Origin: Ruegeria arenilitoris
Lineage (GTDB): Bacteria > Pseudomonadota > Alphaproteobacteria > Rhodobacterales > Rhodobacteraceae
DNA: 64,000 bases
Direction of reading: 5' to 3'
Assembly: GCF_013035425.1 (NCBI RefSeq)
Contig: NZ_WQHX01000001.1
Coordinates: 992,001-1,056,000, forward strand
Under the pieces are notes generated by a model that saw only the letters and a list, made by a program, of their open reading frames with translations, searched no databases and had not been told where the DNA came from. The position numbers and the translations under genes are program-made. Below are positions 1 through 8,677 of this stretch, piece by piece (the first letter of the stretch is position 1; every line of letters starts with the position of its first letter).

Positions 1-63
1 GTGCATATCGGCGGTGGTATCGGCCTGCAGCGCGGCGGGTTAGGCGTATATCTGGGGCTTTGA
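1..63 (+). CDS. C-terminal tail of an upstream gene (partial)
   Basis: Frame 1 is open from the window edge to a TGA at 61-63 and would encode 20 residues, rich in Gly and ending in alternating hydrophobic residues (GVYLGL). The start lies outside the window. Small lipoproteins with Gly-rich tails are often found just upstream of lysA in Rhodobacteraceae, and this may be such a tail, but that is inference from layout only. It could also be chance read-through. No function is assigned. Confidence 0.3.
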   Translation: MHIGGGIGLQRGGLGVYLGL

Positions 64-146
64 GCCAAATTTATTGAAATGGCTTGAACGCTGCTATTTT
101 AGCGTAACTTAAAAATCCAGTGGGTTCCCGCATTGATGAGGATTTG

Positions 147-296
147 ATGAAGACCGTGTGCGTAATGCTTTGCTTTGTTGTCCTCGCTGCTTGTGATCCG
201 ACTCAATCTCCGCGGAAGGAAACGGCAGATGAACGCAGTGGGTCCGGGGTTTCGGTATCTGGCTACGCGCGGGCCGGCGCGTCGATAACGTTCTAG
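147..296 (+). CDS. Small predicted lipoprotein upstream of lysA
   Basis: This 49-residue protein opens with Lys, a hydrophobic stretch and a lipobox LAAC with the lipidated Cys at residue 16, so it is expected to be processed by signal peptidase II. Residue +2 after the Cys is Asp, which in E. coli is an inner-membrane retention signal; whether that rule holds here is unknown. The mature part is about 34 polar residues with a Ser/Gly-rich end. A GAGGA motif sits 4 bases before the ATG. A short lipoprotein gene beside lysA is common in proteobacteria (LptM/YifL in enterics), but the CGLKGPL motif of LptM is absent, so I do not use that name. Confidence 0.6.
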   Translation: MKTVCVMLCFVVLAACDPTQSPRKETADERSGSGVSVSGYARAGASITF

Positions 297-359
297 GCAT
301 CTATGCTATTGCGCGGAATCATTTGATCCCCACGCAGTTTTTGGTCTAAGCGCGCAGGC

Positions 360-1625
360 ATGGATCATTTTCTCTACCGCGACGGCGCGCTTTACGCCGA
401 GGATGTACCAATTTCCGAAATCGCTGCCGCGGTCGGAACGCCTTTCTATGTGTATTCGACGGCGACGCTGTTGCGCCATTTCAAACTGTTTGATGATGCG
501 CTTGAGGGAACTGATCACCTTGTTTGCTATGCCATGAAGGCTGCCAGCAATCAGGCGATACTGAAAACACTGGCGCAGGCAGGCGCGGGTATGGATGTTG
601 TATCGGGTGGGGAATATTTGCGCGCCAAGGCTGCCGGTGTACCGGGCGAAAGGATTGTGTTTTCCGGCGTCGGAAAAACTGCGGACGAGATCCGCACGGC
701 GCTGACCGGAGGTATCCGGCAGTTCAACGTCGAGTCCGAGCCTGAGATGGAAGTCATCAATTCGGTTGCTCTGGCGTTAGGTGTCGTCGCGCCGATCACT
801 GTGCGTGTAAACCCCGACGTCGACGCCAAGACGCACGCTAAAATCGCGACCGGAAAATCCGAGAATAAGTTTGGAATTCCCATATCTCGTGCATCAGACG
901 TCTATGCTCATGCCGCAAGCCTTTCGGGTCTGGAAGTTATTGGGATTGATGTCCATATCGGCTCGCAATTGACAGAGTTAGAGCCATTCGAAATGGCCTA
1001 TGCCAAAGTGGCCGAGCTGACCGAGCGGCTGCGTAGCGAGGGGCACACCATCCGGCGCCTCGATCTTGGGGGTGGTTTGGGAATACCCTATACCCGGTCC
1101 AATGAAGCACCGCCGCTTCCCATTGAGTACGGTGCATTGATCAAAAGAACCGTGGGCCATCTGGGTTGTGAGATCGAGATTGAACCGGGCCGTTTGATCG
1201 CGGGCAACGCCGGTTTAATGGTCAGCAAGGTCATTTATGTCAAATCTGGTGAGGGACGAGACTTCCTTATTTTGGACGGTGCTATGAATGATCTGATTCG
1301 ACCGGCCATGTACGAGGCTCACCATGATATTGTCGCTGTAAAGGAACCCGATCCGGGTGTTGAACAGCAACCTTATGATATAGTTGGCCCCGTTTGCGAA
1401 ACTGGCGACACATTTGCCAAAGAACGCAACATGCCTCCTTTGGTCGCTGGTGATCTGATCGCATTCCGTAGCGCGGGCGCATATGGTGCAGTAATGTCAA
1501 GCGAATACAATACCCGCCCTCTGATACCCGAGGTTCTGGTTAACGGGGATCAATTTGCAGTTATTCGTGAACGGCCAAGCTTTGACGAAATCATAAACCG
1601 CGATACCATACCCCCGTGGCTTTGA
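360..1625 (+). CDS. lysA: Diaminopimelate decarboxylase
   Basis: LysA removes CO2 from meso-diaminopimelate to give L-lysine, the last step of the DAP pathway, in the cytoplasm and with pyridoxal phosphate. The 421 residues match the family length. The PLP lysine is K60 in CYAMKAAS. Other family motifs follow in order: HIGSQ near residue 200, the phosphate-binding GGGLGIPY, EPGR near 278, CETGD near 345 (substrate-binding and active-site Cys) and the C-terminal GAYGAVMSSEYN. The ATG at 360 places the N terminus where the family usually begins, although the ribosome binding site is weak. It lies downstream of the small lipoprotein and 36 bp before the TIGR02302 gene, probably in the same transcript. 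Confidence 0.97.
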   Translation: MDHFLYRDGALYAEDVPISEIAAAVGTPFYVYSTATLLRHFKLFDDALEGTDHLVCYAMKAASNQAILKTLAQAGAGMDVVSGGEYLRAKAAGVPGERIVFSGVGKTADEIRTALTGGIRQFNVESEPEMEVINSVALALGVVAPITVRVNPDVDAKTHAKIATGKSENKFGIPISRASDVYAHAASLSGLEVIGIDVHIGSQLTELEPFEMAYAKVAELTERLRSEGHTIRRLDLGGGLGIPYTRSNEAPPLPIEYGALIKRTVGHLGCEIEIEPGRLIAGNAGLMVSKVIYVKSGEGRDFLILDGAMNDLIRPAMYEAHHDIVAVKEPDPGVEQQPYDIVGPVCETGDTFAKERNMPPLVAGDLIAFRSAGAYGAVMSSEYNTRPLIPEVLVNGDQFAVIRERPSFDEIINRDTIPPWL

Positions 1626-1661
1626 CGCAGTGATCGCGTCGGGCCGATCAGGAGGCCCGTT

Positions 1662-4205
1662 TTGAGCAATAGACCAAACCTGCCTATTCCACGATTGTCG
1701 CTTTGGCTGACACATGCCGGGATGTTGGCCGAAAGAGCGTGGCGCGCCTTCTGGCCCTTCTTGTCTGTTCTAATGTTGATTCTTGCGGCTCTAATGCTGG
1801 GGCTTCAGGACATGGTGGGCGTCGAAACCGTATGGATAATTGGTGCGGTGGTGCTGATTGTTCTAGCTGGCACAACGGTATTTGGCTTGCGGCGATTCCG
1901 CATACCTAATCGCGCCGAGGCTTTGATAAGACTTGATGAAACCCTTCCGGGGCGCCCGATCCAAGCCTTGATGGATGACCAGGCAATCGGAGCGATGGAT
2001 GCAGACTCGGTTGCCTTGTGGCGTGCACATCAGGCTCGGATGGGGGAAAGAGCCGCTTTGGCCGAGCCGGTTAAACCTGACCTAAGGATTGCATCTCGCG
2101 ACCCATACGCTCTGCGATATGCGGCTTTGCTTGCGCTTGTGATAGCGACACTGTTTGGATCCTTTTGGCGAATTGGTTCAGTTGCAGACATGACCCCCGG
2201 CACTGCGTCGGCAGGTCAGGGACCGACGTGGGAGGGGTGGGTTGAACCGCCACGATACACCGGGTTGCCGACGCTTTATCTGGCCGATCAGAAGGACCCG
2301 ACACTGTCAGTGCCTCAGGGAAGCCGTATTACATTAAGATTCTACGGAGAAGTTGGCGCGCACAGTCTGACGGAAACCACTTCGACCGCTGGCGCCGAGC
2401 TTGCAACCGATCCCGAGCAGGACTTTGTCGCGGAGCGGTCTGGTCAAATGACCATCGAAGGCCCCGCTGGGCGTGACTGGGTGTTGGATGTCATTTCGGA
2501 CGAGGCCCCTATTATTTCGGTATCTGGCGCGGCCGAAGCTGAAGCTGGAGGTCAGATGAAACTGCCCTTTTCGTCCAGCGATGACTATGGCGTGGTGTCC
2601 GGGGCGGCCGTAATCGAGTTGGACCTAGCGTCGGTTGACAGACGCTTCGGTTTGTCAACAGAGCCCGAGCCGCGAGAAATAATCGAGGTGGAATTGCCTA
2701 TGCCCATCACGGGTGACCGCGCTGATTTCACTGAAGATCTGATCGAAGACTTTTCGGAACACCCTTGGGCGCATTTACCGGTCACAATTACACTGATGGC
2801 TCAAGACGCAGCCGATCAACGTTCTTATTCCGAGCCGTTTCAGACGGCTTTGCCTGCCCGCCGTTTTTTCGATCCGCTGGCAGCCGCAGTGATCGAGCAA
2901 CGTCGTGACCTGCTGTGGGCCCGGTCGAATGCGACCCGCGTAGCGCAGGTTTTGCGGGCGGTGTCGCACAAGCCCGAAAACTTGTTTCGGTCTGACACTG
3001 CGTATCTTCGTCTTCGCGTCACGCTTAGACGGCTTGAGACTTTCAACGCCTACGGCCTGAAACCCAAACAACAAGAGGAAATTGCACAAGCTTTGTGGGA
3101 TCTTGCCGTTCTCATAGAAGATGGCACTCTGGCGGACGCTTTGGAACGTATGCGGCGAGCACAGGAACGTCTGACCGAGGCTATGCAAAACGGTGCCAGC
3201 GATGAAGAGATCGCTGAACTGATGCAGGAATTGCGTGAGGCGACTCAGGATTATTTGCAGCAACTGCAACGTCTTGCACAGGAAAACGGTGAAGGTGGCG
3301 AGCGGCAGCAGGGTCAAAACGGCGAAACGATGCAGATGACCCAGAATGATCTGCAGGAGATGATGGACCGCATCCAAGAGCTGATGGAGCAGGGCCGTAT
3401 GGCTGAGGCGCAGCAAGCGCTGGAAGAGTTCCAACAGATGATGGAAAACATGCGGGTAACGCAGGGTCAGGGGCAGGGTGGTCAATCTGAAGGCCAGCAG
3501 GCAATGGAAGGACTTGCCGAAACCTTGCGCGAACAACAGGGTCTTAGTGATCAAGCATTCCGGGATCTGCAGGAACAGTTTAATCCGGGCGCGCAAGCTG
3601 GCGAAAGCCAGGGCAACGAAGGCAGGTCTGGCGGTCAGGGCCGTGGCCAGAGCCACGAAGGGCAGGGCGGACAGGGTCAGGGAACTGATCAAGCCGGTGA
3701 AGGCCAGCAGGGTCAGGGAACGCTGGCTGATCGTCAGCAAGCCCTTCGAGATGAATTGAGCCGACAGCAACAGGGTTTGCCCGGATCTGGAACGCCCGAG
3801 GGCGACGCCGCGCGAGAAGCGCTGGATCGGGCAGGCCGGGCCATGGATGAAGCCGAAGACGCCCTTCGCGGCGACGATTTAGCCGAAGCCATCGACAGGC
3901 AATCCGAAGCGATGGAGGCTTTGCGCGAAGGAATGCGGTCATTGGGCGAAGCATTGGCGCAAAACCAGCAAAACCAGCCTGGTCAAGGTACCCAAGACGG
4001 AGACATGCAGGCCAACAACCGTGATCCCCTTGGCCGAAATCAAGGAACCGGCGGATCGATTTCAACCGAAGAAAACCTGTTGCAGGGCGAAGACGTATAC
4101 CGCCGCGCTCGTGAGCTGTTAGATGAAATCCGGCGCCGTACCGGTGAAACGGACCGACCACAGATCGAACTTGAATACCTTAAGCGCCTGTTAGAGCGGT
4201 TTTGA
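1662..4205 (+). CDS. TIGR02302/DUF4175 family large membrane protein
   Basis: This 847-residue protein belongs to an alphaproteobacterial family of unknown function regularly found after lysA. Two membrane segments lie within residues 25-75 and a third near 150-170. The middle is a beta-rich periplasmic-type region (proline and immunoglobulin-like strands). From about residue 480 the chain is strongly helical and then extremely rich in Gln, Gly and Glu (roughly 545-800), including GQGQGG-type runs. The start is TTG: AGGAGG at 1650-1655 lies 6 bases before it, better than any nearby ATG. The low-complexity part is probably an extended or coiled region; no enzymatic motif is visible. The opposite strand carries long shadow frames because of the Gln repeats. 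Confidence 0.88.
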   Translation: MSNRPNLPIPRLSLWLTHAGMLAERAWRAFWPFLSVLMLILAALMLGLQDMVGVETVWIIGAVVLIVLAGTTVFGLRRFRIPNRAEALIRLDETLPGRPIQALMDDQAIGAMDADSVALWRAHQARMGERAALAEPVKPDLRIASRDPYALRYAALLALVIATLFGSFWRIGSVADMTPGTASAGQGPTWEGWVEPPRYTGLPTLYLADQKDPTLSVPQGSRITLRFYGEVGAHSLTETTSTAGAELATDPEQDFVAERSGQMTIEGPAGRDWVLDVISDEAPIISVSGAAEAEAGGQMKLPFSSSDDYGVVSGAAVIELDLASVDRRFGLSTEPEPREIIEVELPMPITGDRADFTEDLIEDFSEHPWAHLPVTITLMAQDAADQRSYSEPFQTALPARRFFDPLAAAVIEQRRDLLWARSNATRVAQVLRAVSHKPENLFRSDTAYLRLRVTLRRLETFNAYGLKPKQQEEIAQALWDLAVLIEDGTLADALERMRRAQERLTEAMQNGASDEEIAELMQELREATQDYLQQLQRLAQENGEGGERQQGQNGETMQMTQNDLQEMMDRIQELMEQGRMAEAQQALEEFQQMMENMRVTQGQGQGGQSEGQQAMEGLAETLREQQGLSDQAFRDLQEQFNPGAQAGESQGNEGRSGGQGRGQSHEGQGGQGQGTDQAGEGQQGQGTLADRQQALRDELSRQQQGLPGSGTPEGDAAREALDRAGRAMDEAEDALRGDDLAEAIDRQSEAMEALREGMRSLGEALAQNQQNQPGQGTQDGDMQANNRDPLGRNQGTGGSISTEENLLQGEDVYRRARELLDEIRRRTGETDRPQIELEYLKRLLERF

Positions 4206-4224
4206 TCTGCGCAAGCGGCACAGG

Positions 4225-4959
4225 TTAATTCTGTACCGCTCCGCCAGCTTGCGTTTCAAGCCATAGCCGGGCTTGATCAACCAATGACACATAGGATTTC
4301 AAGGCGGGATAGGCCTGAGGCACGGCCTCGCCGATCTGGTTGGCGTTGCTGTATACCAAGTACAGGATCACGCCTATAATCAGAATCAACGCAAAACCTC
4401 TCAGGAACCCCCCCGATTTGCGTTGTTCTGTTGGCACGTCTTCAGACTTTTTGCTGACGTCATCGCTTTGCAATCCTGTATTGATCGCCTGGACATCGGG
4501 CAGCGCATCTTTCTGACCTGCATCTTCAGAGGTCGCTGTAGCGGCCGGTCTTGCAGGTTTGACTTTGGGTTCATCTGGTTGGTCTAACGCCAGGTCTGGT
4601 TGGCTTTCAAGACTGGTGCCTTCCTGGGCGCGCAACTTGGATTCTCGAGCCGCTTCTTCCTTTAGGATGCCAGCGATTGCGGGATCCACGTTCCCCGAGC
4701 TGGCAACGGTTGTTTCCGGCTCTATCGCATCATCTTCGGTATCTGCTTCCGTCTGCGCAGTGGGACTTACCTGTTCAGGTTCCGGTTCCGGCTTCGCGGG
4801 GGGCGGCTGTACCGGCTCTGGTGTGTCGGTAGTTTCCTGATTCTTGGCCTGAAACCAAGTATGCTCGCAATTCGAACATTGCACGTCACGCCCATTTTCG
4901 GGGATGACGTCGTCCGGCACTTCGTATTGAGCGCTACAATTCGGACATGTGAGTCTCAT
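4225..4959 (-). CDS. MJ0042-type zinc-ribbon protein with one membrane segment
   Basis: The 244-residue protein starts with a zinc ribbon: CPNC at residues 5-8 and CSNC at 28-31, followed by HTWF, the MJ0042 finger pattern. A long acidic, Pro/Glu-rich low-complexity stretch follows, then a single membrane helix near residues 190-210 (FALILIIGVILYLVY) and a short tail. I chose the ATG at 4959, not one 11 codons upstream, because AGGAGG lies at 4963-4969 and the finger then sits at the N terminus as in relatives. In Rhodobacterales this gene is typically divergent from ftsE. It probably tethers a cytosolic zinc finger to the membrane; its partner is unknown. Confidence 0.88.
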   Translation of the reverse strand: MRLTCPNCSAQYEVPDDVIPENGRDVQCSNCEHTWFQAKNQETTDTPEPVQPPPAKPEPEPEQVSPTAQTEADTEDDAIEPETTVASSGNVDPAIAGILKEEAARESKLRAQEGTSLESQPDLALDQPDEPKVKPARPAATATSEDAGQKDALPDVQAINTGLQSDDVSKKSEDVPTEQRKSGGFLRGFALILIIGVILYLVYSNANQIGEAVPQAYPALKSYVSLVDQARLWLETQAGGAVQN

Positions 4960-5097
4960 TCTGCCTCCTGGCCTGACTGCCGGCCTGTTCAAAATTTTTG
5001 TTGCAATGATATTCCGTTAAGGCTCAACAGCAAAGCGTGTTTTCGGTTTAGCGGGCTAAGTGTCGCCAATTGGACTGTCTGAGGCATTGAAAGTGCT

Positions 5098-5119
5098 GCC
5101 TCTCTGGGGCAAGAGAGGC
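5098..5119 (+). other. Hairpin in the ftsE leader
   Basis: A perfect 8-bp stem (GCCTCTCT and AGAGAGGC) closes a 6-base loop. It ends about 10 bases before the ftsE Shine-Dalgarno region (GGGGA) and 21 bases before the GTG start. No T run follows on either strand, so it is not an ordinary intrinsic terminator. It could be a leader hairpin affecting mRNA stability or ftsE translation. Role unproven. Confidence 0.45.
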
Positions 5120-5140
5120 TGAATAATAAAGGGGACAGGC

Positions 5141-5818
5141 GTGATCGAGCTGGAAGATGTCAGCTACAGTTATGGCGGCGGCGAGCTGCTGAGCGATGTT
5201 TCGTTACAGCTGCAGCCCGGTTCGTTTCATTTTCTAACGGGACCATCCGGAGCGGGTAAAACCACTTTGCTCAAGCTGTGTTATGGCGCATTGCTGCCAA
5301 ACTCGGGTCGTCTCAGCGCATTTGGGGAAGACATTTCCAGTTTGGATCGTGATCAGATGGCATTGCTTCGACGCCGGATAGGCATTGTGCATCAAGATTG
5401 CCGCTTTCTGGATCATATGACCGTGGCAGAAAATGTCGCGTTACCTTTGACGGTATCAGGGAGCACCGCAGAGACGGAACAGGAAAACCTTACCGAGCTT
5501 TTGAACTGGGTCGGGCTTGGCTCCCGCCTTCAAGCGCTTCCACCCGAGTTGTCTGGAGGCGAAAGGCAGCGCGCGGCACTTGCGCGTGCGGTAATTTTAT
5601 CACCTGATCTGGTGCTGGCGGACGAACCCACTGGGAATGTCGACTGGGAAATGTCTCAACGTCTTCTTCACTTGCTGATTGAACTGAACCGAATGGGAAA
5701 AACAATCCTGATTGCTACCCACGACCTGGGTCTGATTCGCGCTGCCAAAAGCCAGGTACAGGCCCGCGTTCTTAGGATTTCCCACCGGCAGCTACAGCTC
5801 GCGGGGGCAGACCTATGA
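5141..5818 (+). CDS. ftsE: Cell division ABC transporter ATP-binding protein FtsE
   Basis: FtsE is the cytoplasmic ATPase of the FtsEX complex, which in other bacteria couples ATP hydrolysis to activation of septal peptidoglycan hydrolases. The 225 residues hold Walker A GPSGAGKT at 34-41, the Q-loop, the ABC signature LSGGERQR and Walker B with LADEPTGNVD. The start codon is GTG preceded by GGGGAC. The stop overlaps the ftsX start by 4 bp (ATGA), so the two are translationally coupled. The divergent zinc-ribbon gene leaves about 180 bp for promoters. Confidence 0.95.
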   Translation: MIELEDVSYSYGGGELLSDVSLQLQPGSFHFLTGPSGAGKTTLLKLCYGALLPNSGRLSAFGEDISSLDRDQMALLRRRIGIVHQDCRFLDHMTVAENVALPLTVSGSTAETEQENLTELLNWVGLGSRLQALPPELSGGERQRAALARAVILSPDLVLADEPTGNVDWEMSQRLLHLLIELNRMGKTILIATHDLGLIRAAKSQVQARVLRISHRQLQLAGADL

Positions 5819-6714
5819 TCGGTGAAGGTGTTCGAGACCTGCTGCGGCGCGACGGACGTGCAGATCGTGTTGTTCCACCCACGGGATTTACCGCGCAACT
5901 GACCCTTTTTGTTTCGGGTGCAATGGCGTTTTTGGCCGTTTTTGCCTTGGCTTTGTCGTTGGCCGCCGGACGATTGGCAGAGCGCTGGGCGTCGGAGCTG
6001 GCGGGTGCGGCAACACTTCGTATCAACGCGCCAGTCGAACAACTTGCGGCCCAGACCGAGACTGCACTTGTTGTTCTGCGACAAACACCTGGCGTGGCTT
6101 CAGCACGTGTACTGACCGCAGAAGAGCAAGTGGCTTTGCTGTCGCCGTGGTTTGGACCGGATCTGCCGTTGGACACATTGCCTGTGCCACAGCTAATTGA
6201 GATAACGGAAGGTGATCCCGGGCTGGACGCAGTGGGCCTGCGATTGCGTCTTGGGGCCGAAGTTCCCGGCGCTGTTTTAGACGACCATTCGCGGTGGCGC
6301 GAGCCGCTTGTGACGGCGGCAAATTCGCTTCGGCGGTTGGGCTGGGTTTCGATCTTGCTGATCGGAGGAGCTACCGCCGCGATGATCACACTGGCGGCCA
6401 ACGCGTCGCTGGCGGCCAATGCCCAGATTGTTGAAGTTCTGCGCCAGGTTGGTGCAAAAGACCGGTTCATCGTAGGTGCGTTCGTCAGACGCTTCACTTT
6501 TCGTGCGTTTTTTGGTGCTGTGGTAGGTACTCTGCTGGGCATGAGCGGGGTTCTGTTATTACCTGAGGTTTCGGAGGAGGGCGGTTTTTTGACGGGTCTC
6601 GGGTTTCAGGGAATTGGGTGGCTGTCGCCGGCGTTGATCCCGTTATTGGGCGCCTGTGTTGCCTTTGTCGCAACATGGTCTGCCGCTCGCCGAAAGTTGA
6701 AGGAGCTGTCGTAA
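5815..6714 (+). CDS. ftsX: Cell division protein FtsX
   Basis: FtsX is the membrane half of FtsEX. This 299-residue copy has an N-terminal cytoplasmic tail, a first membrane helix near residues 25-50, an extracytoplasmic domain of roughly 110 residues, and three further helices in the C-terminal half, the standard FtsX topology. It starts inside the ftsE stop (ATGA) and its TAA shares one base with the ATG of the acyltransferase gene, so ftsE, ftsX and plsC form one coupled unit. The extracytoplasmic domain is poorly conserved, as usual, and gives no hint of which hydrolase regulator it contacts. Confidence 0.92.
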   Translation: MIGEGVRDLLRRDGRADRVVPPTGFTAQLTLFVSGAMAFLAVFALALSLAAGRLAERWASELAGAATLRINAPVEQLAAQTETALVVLRQTPGVASARVLTAEEQVALLSPWFGPDLPLDTLPVPQLIEITEGDPGLDAVGLRLRLGAEVPGAVLDDHSRWREPLVTAANSLRRLGWVSILLIGGATAAMITLAANASLAANAQIVEVLRQVGAKDRFIVGAFVRRFTFRAFFGAVVGTLLGMSGVLLLPEVSEEGGFLTGLGFQGIGWLSPALIPLLGACVAFVATWSAARRKLKELS

Positions 6715-7454
6715 TGACAATGGTCGTTCAATGGGTGCGATCGCTGATCTTTATGATCACTATTTATGCTTGGATGCTGATCCTTGGCCTTGTCTTTGCG
6801 CCTTATGCACTGTTCGCCAAGCGTGGCGCTCTTATGGCCTGCAAGACGTATGCACGAACGACTTTGTGGCTGGCACGTTGGATGGTTGGCATCCGGTCGG
6901 AAGTGCGCGGAGTTGTGCCTACAGGCGAGGTTGTTGTAGGGGCAAAGCACCAGTCCTTTCTTGATATTATCGTAATTTTTGACGCCGTTCCGCATGGCAA
7001 GTTCATTATGAAACGAGAATTATTGTGGACGCCGATAATCGGCTTATATGCTCGGCGTTTAGGATGTATTCCAGTGAATCGCGGTAAGAAAGGCGCCGCG
7101 GTGGCGAAGATGGTCAAAGACGTTGCAAAAGAGTTCAATGAACCTGGACAGCTGGTCATCTACCCTCAAGGCACTCGGGTCGCGCCGGGCGTCCACAAAC
7201 CTTACAAAGTTGGAACAGCAATATTGTACGAAGGGCTTGGTTTTACTTGTATTCCGGTTGCCACAAACGCAGGCGTCTTTTGGCCCCGAACAGGTGTCTT
7301 GCGCAAACCGGGACTTGCGATTGTCGATTTTTTGGACCCAATCGAACCCGGCGTAGCCCGCAACGAATTTCTTGGACGGCTGGAAGAGGTCATCGAAATG
7401 CGCTCGGATGCTTTGATGCGAGAAGTTGGATTTGACCCTGATGGAATTCATTGA
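6714..7454 (+). CDS. plsC: 1-acyl-sn-glycerol-3-phosphate acyltransferase
   Basis: This 246-residue enzyme belongs to the PlsC family, which adds the second acyl chain to lysophosphatidic acid to make phosphatidic acid at the inner membrane. An N-terminal hydrophobic helix covers residues 10-35. The catalytic HX4D motif is H79 to D84 (HQSFLD). The FPEGTR block appears as YPQGTR near residue 150. A frame opens farther upstream inside ftsX, but the ATG at 6714 is preceded 8 bases away by AAGGAG, and the family starts there. It overlaps ftsX by one base and the next gene by 14 bases. A second, PlsB-like acyltransferase lies at 32535. Confidence 0.9.
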   Translation: MTMVVQWVRSLIFMITIYAWMLILGLVFAPYALFAKRGALMACKTYARTTLWLARWMVGIRSEVRGVVPTGEVVVGAKHQSFLDIIVIFDAVPHGKFIMKRELLWTPIIGLYARRLGCIPVNRGKKGAAVAKMVKDVAKEFNEPGQLVIYPQGTRVAPGVHKPYKVGTAILYEGLGFTCIPVATNAGVFWPRTGVLRKPGLAIVDFLDPIEPGVARNEFLGRLEEVIEMRSDALMREVGFDPDGIH

Positions 7455-8046
7455 AAATATTACGCAACTTGAAGCGCTTTACGGTGAACCTGGCTCTGCA
7501 TCCTTGCGCAAAGTGACCCGTCGGCTGACTCCGCTCTATAGTGATTGGATAAGAGCGTCGCGCCTTTGCGTTCTGAGCACCGTTGGACCTGAAGGCGTCG
7601 ACGGTAGTCCGCGTGGCGACGATGGTCCAGTTGTGTTGGAACTGGACCCAGGAACTCTAGCTTTGCCTGACTGGCGCGGCAACAATCGGTTGGACAGTCT
7701 GCGGAATATCGTTCGCGACGGGCGCGTATCGCTAATGTTTTTTGTGCCCGGTTCGAACAACGTTGTAAGGGTGATCGGCACAGCTCAGCTGACGGCAGAT
7801 GAGATATTAAGAGAGCGATTTGAGAAACGCGGGAGACGCCCTTCCACCGTGATCGTAGTAAAAATCGCCGAGGTCTATTCGCAATGCGCGCGTGCATTGA
7901 TACGAGCCGGAATCTGGACAAGAGGTGATGAAAGCTCGTCTTTGCCGACAGTAGGTGAAATTTTGGCGGAAATTACAGAGGGTGAAGAAGGCGGCGCGCA
8001 ATACGATCAGGAATGGGGTGAACGCGCCGCCAAAACGATGTGGTAA
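7441..8046 (+). CDS. PPOX-type FMN-dependent flavoprotein (MSMEG_1061-like)
   Basis: The 201-residue protein has the split-barrel flavin-binding fold of the pyridoxamine-phosphate-oxidase superfamily. The central section with FLSTVGPEG-like sequence (here VLSTVGPEGVDGSPRGD), a LALPDWRGNNRLDSLRN block and LMFFVPGSNNVVRV fits the MSMEG_1061 subgroup. These proteins bind FMN or F420, and most have no proven substrate. A TTG five codons upstream is possible; I prefer the ATG at 7441. The gene overlaps plsC by 14 bp, so it ends the ftsEX operon. Confidence 0.78.
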   Translation: MEFIENITQLEALYGEPGSASLRKVTRRLTPLYSDWIRASRLCVLSTVGPEGVDGSPRGDDGPVVLELDPGTLALPDWRGNNRLDSLRNIVRDGRVSLMFFVPGSNNVVRVIGTAQLTADEILRERFEKRGRRPSTVIVVKIAEVYSQCARALIRAGIWTRGDESSSLPTVGEILAEITEGEEGGAQYDQEWGERAAKTMW

Positions 8047-8068
8047 CATAAGTCGACAACTACTGCCA

Positions 8069-8662
8069 TTAAACGGCGGCCGCGCCAATCTTGGCTACTT
8101 TTTCCACCCAACGGTCGACATTCCCGGGTTTTGGATAGCTGGCTCCTGCAAAATAGGTAAAACGGGTTGGCTTGAAGCCAACGAAGCCAAGAATCTGATC
8201 TCGAACCTGACGGATCAAAGCTTGGCGATAGATCAGGCGCATGAACCACCCTGGCGTGTCCGAAGTCAAAATGACCCGAGCGGTTCTGCCCGTTAACATT
8301 GGGGCGGGAAACCCGATTTTCGTTGTGTTGCGGGTATCAAATGTGCGTCCGGGAATGAACATGCGATCGATCAGTCCTTTAAGCTTTGCTGGCAGGCCGC
8401 CCCACCACATTGGCGTCGTTAGTACAAGATGTTCACTCCACTCAAAGTCTTGCAAAACCTGTTCTAGAACGGGTTCCAGTGGTTTGAATTCATGGTAATT
8501 GCCCTGACCGAAGTCGTGGTCGAACTGCAGATCACTAAGATGAATCAAACGGATTTCATGCCCCTTTTTACGCGCTGCATCAGCGTAGGTTTGTGCAAAA
8601 GTTCTGGACAGGCTGGTTTCGCCGGGATGTCCGTCGAGTATCAGGATCTTCTTGGGTTGCAT
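8069..8662 (-). CDS. NAD(P)H quinone oxidoreductase / flavodoxin-fold reductase
   Basis: The 197-residue protein is of the NQO1/MdaB/azoreductase family: FMN-dependent cytosolic enzymes that reduce quinones by two electrons and so avoid semiquinone radicals. It begins ILILDGHPGE, where the flavin phosphate binds, and carries the TPMWWGGLPAKLKGLIDR block that contacts the flavin. AGGAG lies about 5 bases before the ATG. The first of three TTGACC-GGTCAA palindromes begins only 16 bp upstream of the start, and a TetR gene runs the other way, so it is probably repressed by that TetR and induced by a quinone or electrophile (inference). Confidence 0.85.
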   Translation of the reverse strand: MQPKKILILDGHPGETSLSRTFAQTYADAARKKGHEIRLIHLSDLQFDHDFGQGNYHEFKPLEPVLEQVLQDFEWSEHLVLTTPMWWGGLPAKLKGLIDRMFIPGRTFDTRNTTKIGFPAPMLTGRTARVILTSDTPGWFMRLIYRQALIRQVRDQILGFVGFKPTRFTYFAGASYPKPGNVDRWVEKVAKIGAAAV

Positions 8663-8677
8663 CGGGTTCTCCTAAAT

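Noticed and set aside
2775..3770. 331-residue open frame on the minus strand
   Set aside because: It mirrors the Gln/Gly-rich coding region of the TIGR02302 gene; low complexity and codon bias explain the long opposite frame. It has no ribosome binding site or family motif.
5772..6542. 256-residue open frame on the minus strand opposite ftsX
   Set aside because: The sequence is Arg/Ser/Pro-rich, the usual composition of an antisense shadow of a membrane protein gene, and ftsX is certain.
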